In this document: piece by piece, positions 17,198 to 23,890 of the stretch
How the letters are laid out: every line of letters starts with the position of its first letter
Position numbering within the stretch: position 1 is the stretch's first letter
From: Streptomyces sp. SDr-06
GTDB lineage: Bacteria; Actinomycetota; Actinomycetes; Streptomycetales; Streptomycetaceae
Assembly (NCBI RefSeq): GCF_003324565.1
Contig: NZ_QOLA01000006.1
Span: 248,001-312,000 of the forward strand
DNA: 64,000 nt
Direction of reading: 5' to 3'
Notes under the pieces: model-generated
The model's database searches: none
Told to the model about the DNA's origin: nothing
What the model saw: the letters and a program-made list of their open reading frames with translations, nothing else
Position numbers and translations under genes: made by a program

Positions 17198-18211
17198 TCA
17201 GGTCGTGATCTTGGTGGCGGCGGTGCGGAAGTCGTCCTTGCGCGGGCTGTGGTCGGCGATCTCGACCGCCGTCTCCATCAGCCGGGCCGGATCGGCCTGA
17301 TACTCCTCGGCCAGCTCCTCCACCAGCGGGAAGAACCCCGAGTGGATGCCGATCACGGCGCCGAGTACCTGCATGGTGCGGTCCTCGGGGATGGCGTCCA
17401 TGTTGTCCCGGCAGTACGCGGCGAGCTTCGCCAGCTCCTCGTAGTCGAAGAGGTCGGACCCGAGCATCTTGACGACGCCGGCCAGCGACTCGATGGCCGC
17501 GTTGCCCGACCCGCGGCCGATGCCGTCGAGCGTGGCGTCCACGATGGTGGCCCCCGCCTGGAGGGCCGTGATGCTGTTGATGTTGGCCATGCCGAGGTTG
17601 TCGTGCCCGTGGAAGCCGACGACCGGGAAGAACTGGCCCACCGCACTCACGTATGCCTGCACGTCGGCGGGGAGCATGGCGCCGTAGGAGTCGACGACAT
17701 AGACGCCCGCCACGTCGGGGGTCACCCCGTCGAGAAGCCGGACGAGCTCCCGGACCGGCGTCGCGCTCGACTTCATGAGGTTCAGATAGACCTGTCCGCA
17801 CAGTTCGGTGGCGCTCCGCAGGTAGTCGAGGTTCTCGGAGACCCGGTCCGGCTCCATGCCCACCCGGATGAAGGACATCCCGCGGTCACTCAGTTCCGCG
17901 ACGGTCTCCAGGCGGGTGAACTCGGGCTGTGCGAACATTCCCCAGGGCTTGTCGGGCAGGGTCGTCCGGGCTATCTCGGCCCACTGGTAGTGGTCGATGT
18001 TGCACGCCTTGATGCCCTTGCGTTCGGCCTCCAGGCCGATGCCGTGGCCCACTTCCACCTTGGCCACGGGAATGTCGTTCAAGCGGGTCAGCAGATGCGT
18101 TACGAACTGCTCGTCGAGCTGGAAGTCGACGGCGTACGAACCGTCGCGCAGCGTGCAGTCGAGCAGGTTGATCGTCGGCGCTTCCTTGAGCCGATCGTCC
18201 AATAAGGACAT
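17198..18211 (-). CDS. DRE-TIM aldolase (4-hydroxy-2-oxovalerate aldolase/HMGL-like), first gene of the operon
   Basis: 337 residues from ATG 18211 with GAGGAG 7 nt upstream. It has the DRE-TIM signature DCTLRDGSY (18-26) with Arg22-Asp23, the metal ligands of GFHGHDNLG (His201, His203), VVDSYGAM near 172-179 and a C-terminal GIHSGFFPLVEELAEEY segment like the communication domain of 4-hydroxy-2-oxovalerate aldolases. Such enzymes join or split pyruvate-type 2-oxo acids and aldehydes. No acylating aldehyde dehydrogenase partner is present, so a biosynthetic aldol role is plausible. Codon 3 is TTA, so expression of the whole coupled operon may hinge on bldA. Confidence 0.88.
   Translation of the reverse strand: MSLLDDRLKEAPTINLLDCTLRDGSYAVDFQLDEQFVTHLLTRLNDIPVAKVEVGHGIGLEAERKGIKACNIDHYQWAEIARTTLPDKPWGMFAQPEFTRLETVAELSDRGMSFIRVGMEPDRVSENLDYLRSATELCGQVYLNLMKSSATPVRELVRLLDGVTPDVAGVYVVDSYGAMLPADVQAYVSAVGQFFPVVGFHGHDNLGMANINSITALQAGATIVDATLDGIGRGSGNAAIESLAGVVKMLGSDLFDYEELAKLAAYCRDNMDAIPEDRTMQVLGAVIGIHSGFFPLVEELAEEYQADPARLMETAVEIADHSPRKDDFRTAATKITT
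18203..18205 (-). promoter_or_regulatory. TTA codon at codon 3 of the operon's first gene
   Basis: The aldolase begins ATG TCC TTA TTG. A TTA this close to the start would make leader-gene translation, and coupled downstream translation, dependent on bldA tRNA. Confidence 0.85.
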
Positions 18212-18882
18212 GAAGTTGCTCCTCGTTGATGGCAGTAGGTATGACGCCCGGAAACGGCATGAGAAATCCCGGGGCTTGAACGAACGCTTCAGTGGGTCGA
18301 GGAATACGGGGAGGGCGAGCATCGCCCTGACCCCTGGCCTGCACATCAGGCATTCCCCACTGACCGCTCCCAGGTTCTGTCGGACCTGTCGCGCAATCGG
18401 TGTGGAGGCCGGCTCGGATCATCGGCCGACTCGTATGTAGAGGTACGCGTTCCCAGCCGTAGGAGCCGTATACACCGCCACGCTCTTTGGCTGGATCGGA
18501 CGCCGACGATCGACGACAAACCCGCGCCCTTCCTATGGAAGGACGCAGAAGAAGTGGTGGGCTCACGGCGTGTCCGGACTGGTGGTGGCTCCGCCACGGC
18601 ATCGGCCAGCGACCCGGCGGACGGCATCGCCGGATCCACGATGTGGACAACTCCCGGTGTCAGGTGGTCAGTTCAGGTCGAGGTGACGCCAGACCCCCGG
18701 GCCCCTCTTGACGCATCTGCCATCGGGATACTCACCCACCGCGCCGGTTCCGAGGGCGGTGACGGCCCTTCGTGCAGCCTTTCTGAGGAGGCGCGCCACC
18801 TTCGGGTGTGCGTCGGCCACCCGCCCCTCGCACCGTGCCGGTGAGGGGCGGGTGGCTGCCGGACCGCGGCAATCCGGGTCGA
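18212..18882. other. Long intergenic region upstream of the biosynthetic operon
   Basis: 671 nt without a convincing gene. It should hold the promoter for the ten-gene minus-strand operon. On the minus strand, GGGAAC (18454-18449) and GTC (18430-18428) are 18 nt apart, an ECF-sigma-like arrangement. A hairpin AGGGCGA/TCGCCCT with a 3-nt loop (18313-18329) lies about 100 nt before the aldolase start. The far end carries the terminator of the quinone reductase gene. No cluster-specific regulator is encoded here. Confidence 0.5.
18816..18856 (-). terminator. Strong hairpin after the quinone reductase gene
   Basis: Perfect 14-bp stem, GCCACCCGCCCCTC (18816-18829) with GAGGGGCGGGTGGC (18843-18856), 13-nt loop. 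It lies 27 nt beyond the minus-strand stop codon. Confidence 0.8.
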
Positions 18883-19662
18883 TCAGGCGCGCACGTGCAG
18901 GCCGAATCCACTGCGGCCGGGCCCCTCCAGTCCCTCGCGCAGGCGTGCCGCGGGCATGTCGTAGTCACCGCCGTTCTGGCTGCGGTACGGGACGGGGGCG
19001 GTGTCTTCGAGGGTCAGCAGCCTCTTCTTCCATACCTCGCTCGCGTCCGCGAAGACCTCGGGCGACATCCGATCCGCGCGATACAGGACGAACGGAGGCA
19101 GCACCTCCAGACCGGGGTAGTAGAGGATGCCGTGCTGGATCGGGTACAGCAGGTCGTCGATGGGCCCGTTGATGCCGCGGTCGGAGTAGTGCGCCTCGGG
19201 GCCGCCGACGGTCACCGACACCATGGCGCGCTTGCCCTGGAGCGTCCCCTCACCGAAGCGGTCCCCGTACCGGGTGGCGCTGTGTTCACCCACGCCGTAG
19301 CCGAAGCCGTGGGTGAACACGCGGTCCACCCAGCCCTTGAGGATCGCGGGCATCGTGTACCACCACAGCGGAAACTGGAGGATCACGGTGTCGGCCCACC
19401 GCAGTTTGTCCTGCTCGGCTCGGATGTCCGCGGAGAGCGCACCGCTCTCATGGGCACGCCCGGAATCGGTGACCGTATGAAGCGGGTCGGAGGCGGCGGC
19501 GCCGAAGTCGTCGGCATCGACGGTCGCCTTCCAGCGCATCGCGTACAGATCGCTGACCCGCACCTCGTGCCCAGCTTCTGTCAGCGTGTCCACAGCCAAG
19601 TCGGTGAGCGCGCCGTTCAGCGACCGCCGCTCGGGGTGGGCGTGGACGATGAAGACCTTCAT
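18883..19662 (-). CDS. NAD(P)H:quinone oxidoreductase, flavodoxin-like fold
   Basis: 259 residues, ATG 19662 with GAGGAG five nt upstream. The N-terminal KVFIVHAHPERRSLNGAL, the FPLWWYTMPAILKGWVDRV motif and the glycine-rich SVTVGGPEAHYSD are those of the NQO1/KefF (Flavodoxin_2) family: FAD or FMN enzymes doing two-electron quinone reduction with NAD(P)H. It is divergent from an MmyB-type regulator gene with a 139-nt gap containing an inverted repeat, a common Streptomyces pairing in which the regulator controls the reductase. Confidence 0.9.
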   Translation of the reverse strand: MKVFIVHAHPERRSLNGALTDLAVDTLTEAGHEVRVSDLYAMRWKATVDADDFGAAASDPLHTVTDSGRAHESGALSADIRAEQDKLRWADTVILQFPLWWYTMPAILKGWVDRVFTHGFGYGVGEHSATRYGDRFGEGTLQGKRAMVSVTVGGPEAHYSDRGINGPIDDLLYPIQHGILYYPGLEVLPPFVLYRADRMSPEVFADASEVWKKRLLTLEDTAPVPYRSQNGGDYDMPAARLREGLEGPGRSGFGLHVRA

Positions 19663-19769
19663 CTGTGCTCCTCACGTCGATGTGGGTGCGATCCTCGCCG
19701 GATCCAGCGGCGCGATTCAGGGGCGCCTTCTCCGTAGGCCCGGCCTTCCTGGTACTGGCAGGGCCACCC

Positions 19770-19792
19770 ATCCGCACGGGCTTGGTGCGGAT
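19770..19792. promoter_or_regulatory. Inverted repeat, probable operator between reductase and regulator
   Basis: ATCCGCAC (19770-19777) and GTGCGGAT (19785-19792) form perfect 8-bp arms with a 7-nt spacer, ending 9 nt before the regulator's ATG. The position fits autoregulation by the adjacent HTH protein. Confidence 0.5.
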
Positions 19793-19801
19793 ACTGGAGC
19801 A

Positions 19802-20659
19802 ATGGACGATCTTGCTGACTTTCTGCGCACCCGGCGGTCCCGCGTCCTGCCCGAGACCGTCGGCATCCCGGCCGATTCGCGCCGCCGCGTGAGCGGGTTG
19901 CGGCGCGAGGAGGTGGCGCACCTGGCAGGAGTGAGCGTCGACTACTACGTACGCCTGGAACAGGGGCGGGCGCGCCAGCCTTCGGCCCAGGTCCTTGACG
20001 CCCTCGCGCGGGCGCTCGGTCTGGACGAAGTGGAGCGCGGACATCTGCACCGGCTCGCCCACCGGCCCGCCCAGGCGCCGCGCCGGCCGTCCACGGCCAG
20101 GCTGCGCCCCGAACTCCTGCGAGTCCTCGACCTCGTGGCCGACGCCCCCGCCTTCCTCATCGACCACCGGCTGACGGTGCTGGGCGCGAACCGGCTCACG
20201 GACCTGCTCTACGGGCGTCGCGCCGAGGGGCTGAACCTCGCCCGGCACATCTTCCTGACCGAGGAGGGGCACGCCCTGTTCGCCGACTGGGAGGCCTGCA
20301 CCCTCGACACCGTCGGCCATCTGCGCCTGTCCGCCGGCCGCCATCCCGACGACCCCGAACTGGCCTCCCTCATCGGCGAACTGGCCATGCGCAGCGAACG
20401 CTTCCGCCGCCTGTGGGCGCGCGCCGATGTCCGGACCCGCACCCACGGCGCCAAGGCGTACAACCACGCCGCGGTCGGCCGCCTGGAACTGCATCAGGAG
20501 AACTTCGCTCTCCCGGACACCACCGGCACGGAACTGATCGTGCAGTCAGCCGCCCCCGGCACCACCGCCCACGACAACCTGCGCCTCCTGGCCAGCCTGG
20601 GCGCACCCGAAGCCCCCTCCCCCACGGGTCCGCGCCCCCAGCCGCGAGGCACCGGGTGA
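19802..20659 (+). CDS. XRE-family regulator with MmyB-type ligand domain
   Basis: 285 residues from ATG 19802. Residues about 10-75 are a helix-turn-helix (LRREEVAHLAGVSVDYYVRLEQGR), preceded by a conserved LRTRRSRVLPE segment; the remainder is the MmyB-like PAS-type ligand-binding domain (ADAPAFLIDHRLTVLGANRLTDLLY). Members are usually repressors of a divergent oxidoreductase and respond to small hydrophobic ligands. The divergent quinone reductase is the expected target. The only purine-rich stretch (GGAG) lies 2 nt from the ATG, so translation initiation may be atypical. Confidence 0.9.
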   Translation: MDDLADFLRTRRSRVLPETVGIPADSRRRVSGLRREEVAHLAGVSVDYYVRLEQGRARQPSAQVLDALARALGLDEVERGHLHRLAHRPAQAPRRPSTARLRPELLRVLDLVADAPAFLIDHRLTVLGANRLTDLLYGRRAEGLNLARHIFLTEEGHALFADWEACTLDTVGHLRLSAGRHPDDPELASLIGELAMRSERFRRLWARADVRTRTHGAKAYNHAAVGRLELHQENFALPDTTGTELIVQSAAPGTTAHDNLRLLASLGAPEAPSPTGPRPQPRGTG

Positions 20660-20752
20660 CCCGGCGGTGACGAACCCGCCCTCCTGACGGCCGCGGCCGG
20701 CGGCACTTCCTGACGTGACATCAAGCTCCGTGCGTGCGAACGCGGTTGGGCT

Positions 20753-21610
20753 TCATGGCAGGTCCGTCAGGGCATCGGCCAGCGCACTCACGGCCTCCGG
20801 TCGGTACGGCGGCAGGAGCTGGATGACGGCCAGGTCCAGGCCCTCGTCCGCCAGCGCCCGCAGGCGGTTCCTCAGCGCGTCGGGGCGGCCTGTGCTGCCC
20901 GGGCGGTAGCCGGGCCCCAGACGGACATGGGCGGACAGCGTGATGTCCGCCGGGTCGCGCCCCAGGGCGCGGCAGTGCCCGAAGAGCACGTCGCGTTTGC
21001 GGGCGAACTCGGCCGGGTCGTCCTCGCCGAAGTTCCAGTGCTGCGCGTAGCGCGCGACGGTGCGCAGGGTTCGGCGCTCGCCTCCCCCGCCGATGCAGAG
21101 GGGTGGATGCGGGCGCTGGGGTCCCTTGGGTTCGTGGCGGGCCTCGGTCAGGCGGTAGTGGGTACCGGTGAAGGAGAACGTTTCCTGGGACATGAGTCCG
21201 GTCAGCACCGCGCAGGTTTCCTCCAGCCGTTCACTGCGTTCCCGGGGCGCGCCGAGCCGGATGCCGTGCGTGTCCGCTTCCTCGTGGTTCCAGCCGGCGC
21301 CCAGCCCGAGTTCCAGCCGCCCGCCGGAGACGATGTCGAGGGTCGTGGCCATCTTGGCGAGAACCGAGGGGTGGCGGAAGTGGGTGCCGGTGACCAGGAC
21401 GCCGAGCCGCAGCCGGACGGTGGCCTGCGCCAAGGCGGCGAGCGCCGTCCATCCCTCCAGGCACGGGCCCGAGGCGTCGCCGAGTATCGGGACCAGATGG
21501 TCGTAGAGCCAGCCGGACTCGAACACGTCGAGTGCGTCCGCCTGCCGCCACAGGGCCAGCAGGTCGGCCCACGTGGTGTGCTCCTGCGGTGTCTCGAAGG
21601 CGAAACGCAT
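20753..21610 (-). CDS. LLM-class F420-dependent oxidoreductase
   Basis: 285 residues, ATG 21610 with GGAGGG upstream. A luciferase-like monooxygenase fold: LWRQADALDVFESGWLYDHL near the N-terminus, LGVLVTGTHFRHPSVLAKMATTLD, the GRLELGLGAGW motif, and HPPLCIGGGGERRTLR. It matches the F420-dependent branch rather than flavin monooxygenases, as is usual in actinomycetes. Substrate unknown. It is convergent with the MmyB-type regulator and divergent from the sugar-kinase operon. Confidence 0.87.
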   Translation of the reverse strand: MRFAFETPQEHTTWADLLALWRQADALDVFESGWLYDHLVPILGDASGPCLEGWTALAALAQATVRLRLGVLVTGTHFRHPSVLAKMATTLDIVSGGRLELGLGAGWNHEEADTHGIRLGAPRERSERLEETCAVLTGLMSQETFSFTGTHYRLTEARHEPKGPQRPHPPLCIGGGGERRTLRTVARYAQHWNFGEDDPAEFARKRDVLFGHCRALGRDPADITLSAHVRLGPGYRPGSTGRPDALRNRLRALADEGLDLAVIQLLPPYRPEAVSALADALTDLP

Positions 21611-21956
21611 CGTTCGTTGTCCCTCCGGAGTCCCAGGGATGGATGGCCGCCCGCGCGCGGACGAACAAGGGGATGCGTAAAGGCCCTGACCGTACGGAAG
21701 TTCGCCAATTAGAGGGATTCTAAGGGAGACGCCCGGACCCTACCCTGGCCATGGGGAAGGAATCCCTGACCGCGGCCTGAACCTGCTTCCCTGATGCGGG
21801 CCTCCTGACGATCCTCTGCACCCCCTGGCGCGAGCGAGAACGCCGCTGAGGCCACCGGCACTTCGGCGCCGGGCGGCGGTCGCGCCGAGTAGCTTTCCGC
21901 CAACTGCCCGACGCCTGTGGCCGGATGCATTCGGCCACCTACATATGAGGAATGCA
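21611..21956. other. Divergent intergenic region with a large dyad
   Basis: 346 nt between the oxidoreductase (minus) and the kinase operon (plus). It must contain both promoters; I could not fix either. The notable element is the 22-bp dyad at 21917-21938. Confidence 0.5.
21917..21938. promoter_or_regulatory. 22-bp near-perfect palindrome before the kinase operon
   Basis: GTGGCCGG-ATGCAT-TCGGCCAC: all positions pair except one G/T. It ends 18 nt before the kinase start, so it could be an operator at the promoter or a 5'UTR hairpin. Confidence 0.5.
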
Positions 21957-23024
21957 ATGCCGCATATTTCCCGAGAGCGGATCATCGGCCTTCCACGCAC
22001 CGAGATCGCCGGGATCGACGCCGGTGGCACCAAGACACACATGCGCTTCCTGGATCCGGACACCGGAGAGATCAGGCACGTCCAGGCGCGGTCCGCCGAC
22101 TACGACTCTCTGGAGCACCTCTTCTACGGGTGCTTCGACATGGCGGGCTGTCTGCCGCGCTCCCTGGTCGCGGGCGTGGCCGGGCGGCCCGGGCGCGACG
22201 GTGACGTCAGGATCACCAACCACCCCCAGTGGCCGACCTTCCGGCGTCGCGCCTTCGCGGCGGATCTGGGGATGGAGCTGGTCACGATCAACGACATGGT
22301 GGCCACGACGGCCGGGGTCGCCGACCTCGACAAGACCGACTGGGTCGCGCTGACCCCGCAGGTGCCGACCCATCCCGGCCCCGCCCTGCTGGCCGTGTCG
22401 GTCGGCACCGGCGTCGGCAGCGCCTCGGTGGACAGGGCGGGCCAGGCCCGCCCCGCCGAGTCGGGCCACGTGGCCTGGCAGCCCGTGACCGTCCTGGAGG
22501 AGGACTACCTCCGCTCGTTGCAGCGGCTCCGGCCGGGCATCCCGATCTCGGTCGAGCTGTCCATCGGCGGACTGCGCGGCATCGACCACATGTACGACTT
22601 CATGACCACGCGGAAGAAGCCGGGGCCCTACATCCAGGAACACGTCGACCGGTTCCGGCGCGAACACCGGGGCATCGGGCCGGTGATCACCGCGGCGGCC
22701 GTCGGCGGCGACGCCTGCTGCCGCGAGATCATGCGGCTGTTCGGCGCCATCCTGGGGCAGTTCCTCCGCAACATCGTGCTGACCTGCATGAGCGAGGGAG
22801 GTTCCGTCTGGCTGACGAGCGGGGTTTTGCAGGCGCCCGGGGTCTGCGACCTCCTCATCTCGGACACCGCCTTCCTGGAGCGCTTCGTCGCGATGGGCGC
22901 GGAACACGCGGAACTCATGCGGGAGATCCCCCTCTATGCCGTGACGGACCGTCAGGTGGCGGTGCGTGGCGCGTTCGCGCTCACCCGCCGGTCCGCCGAG
23001 CAGGAATCCGCCGCGCTCCACTAA
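21957..23024 (+). CDS. Glucokinase-family sugar (or cyclitol) kinase
   Basis: 355 residues from ATG 21957, chosen because GAGG lies 5 nt upstream; ATG 21945 is in frame but lacks a ribosome site. Phosphate-1 loop GIDAGGTKT (19-27), catalytic-site Asp113 in INDMVA, SVGTGVG (148-154) and an ESGHVAW segment corresponding to the E-G-G-H of Glk-type (PF02685) glucokinases. It is not the ROK-type GlkA usual for Streptomyces central metabolism. C7-cyclitol kinases of the validamycin/acarbose type are also glucokinase-like, so the substrate may be a sugar or cyclitol. First gene of an operon with an isomerase and a GT20 enzyme. The stop is the rare TAA. Confidence 0.82.
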   Translation: MPHISRERIIGLPRTEIAGIDAGGTKTHMRFLDPDTGEIRHVQARSADYDSLEHLFYGCFDMAGCLPRSLVAGVAGRPGRDGDVRITNHPQWPTFRRRAFAADLGMELVTINDMVATTAGVADLDKTDWVALTPQVPTHPGPALLAVSVGTGVGSASVDRAGQARPAESGHVAWQPVTVLEEDYLRSLQRLRPGIPISVELSIGGLRGIDHMYDFMTTRKKPGPYIQEHVDRFRREHRGIGPVITAAAVGGDACCREIMRLFGAILGQFLRNIVLTCMSEGGSVWLTSGVLQAPGVCDLLISDTAFLERFVAMGAEHAELMREIPLYAVTDRQVAVRGAFALTRRSAEQESAALH

Positions 23025-23033
23025 AGCCGACAA

Positions 23034-23051
23034 CACTCCTGCGAAGGAGTG
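23034..23051 (+). terminator. Small GNRA-loop hairpin between kinase and isomerase genes
   Basis: CACTCCT-GCGA-AGGAGTG, 7-bp stem, 9 nt after the kinase stop. It might attenuate read-through or stabilise the processed mRNA. Confidence 0.4.
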
Positions 23052-23127
23052 ACCTCTGAGCTAACATCCTTGGCACGCAAAGCACGTTCGCACGTCAACG
23101 TCGTCGCTTGCTAGGAGTCCACCGCCT

Positions 23128-23205
23128 ATGTCCCGGGTCCTCCGACACTCATGCGCAACCTGTGGCCGTCATCTCCGAACAGGGTCTGCCGAACGTGTCG
23201 GATGA
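23128..23205 (+). CDS. Possible 25-residue upstream ORF overlapping the isomerase start
   Basis: ATG 23128 is preceded by AGGAG at about 10 nt, a better ribosome site than the isomerase itself has. The 25-codon frame encodes a Cys/Arg-rich peptide with a CATC motif and ends at TGA 23203-23205, 11 nt past the isomerase GTG. It may be a coupling or leader ORF; it may equally be chance. Confidence 0.25.
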   Translation: MSRVLRHSCATCGRHLRTGSAERVG

Positions 23206-23890
23206 CCCGACAGTTCTCCCCAGCGGTCAAGCACGAAACAACCCGCCACCGTCCAGCCGTCACACGCCGCCCGTCCGCCACGTCTACGAGCGGTTCCTCC
23301 ATGACGCCGCCAACGGATTCGACGCGGTCGACGCGGGCGCCGTGAACCGGGCGGTGACCCTGCTCGCGACGGCCAGGCGGCGCCGCGCGCGGGTCTACGT
23401 GATGGGAAACGGAGGCAGCGCGGCAACCGCCAGCCACATGGCCTGTGACCTGGCCAAGGGGATCGGCCGCACCCGGCACGAGCGGTTGCGCGCCATCGCG
23501 CTCGCCGACAACACCTCACTGCTCACCGCATGGACCAATGACCATGGCAGCGCCCAGGGGTTCTCCGGCCAGCTGGACACCCTGCTCGACCCGCAGGACG
23601 TGGTGATCGCCGTCAGCGTCAGCGGCAATTCGGACAACGTCCTGGCGGGGCTCGACACGGCGCGGGAACTCGGCGCGGCCACGATCGGACTGCTCGGCTC
23701 CGACGGCGGCCGCGCCCTGCACCGGGTCGATGTGGCGCTGCACGTGCCGAGTTGGGATTACGGCGTGGTCGAAACCGTCCACCTCGGCCTGGTGCACGCC
23801 CTGGCGAACGCCCTGCGCGGCCATCCGCTGACGGCGCCGCGGACGGTCGCCGCGGAAGCGGTCGACCTCGCCATGGGCACTCCGCCGTGA
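23195..23890 (+). CDS. SIS-domain sugar-phosphate isomerase (GmhA-like)
   Basis: About 231 residues from GTG 23195; GTG 23162 and TTG 23108 are alternatives. The SIS fold is clear: VYVMGNGGSAATASHMACDLA (phosphosugar loop), VVIAVSVSGNSDNVLAGL, and a C-terminal VVETVHLGLVH helix. This arrangement is that of GmhA/DiaA proteins, where GmhA isomerises sedoheptulose 7-phosphate to a heptose 7-phosphate. The operon context (a sugar kinase before, a GT20 glycosyltransferase overlapping by 4 nt after) suggests it makes a sugar phosphate for that pathway. Substrate identity is inference. Confidence 0.85.
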   Translation: MSDDPTVLPSGQARNNPPPSSRHTPPVRHVYERFLHDAANGFDAVDAGAVNRAVTLLATARRRRARVYVMGNGGSAATASHMACDLAKGIGRTRHERLRAIALADNTSLLTAWTNDHGSAQGFSGQLDTLLDPQDVVIAVSVSGNSDNVLAGLDTARELGAATIGLLGSDGGRALHRVDVALHVPSWDYGVVETVHLGLVHALANALRGHPLTAPRTVAAEAVDLAMGTPP

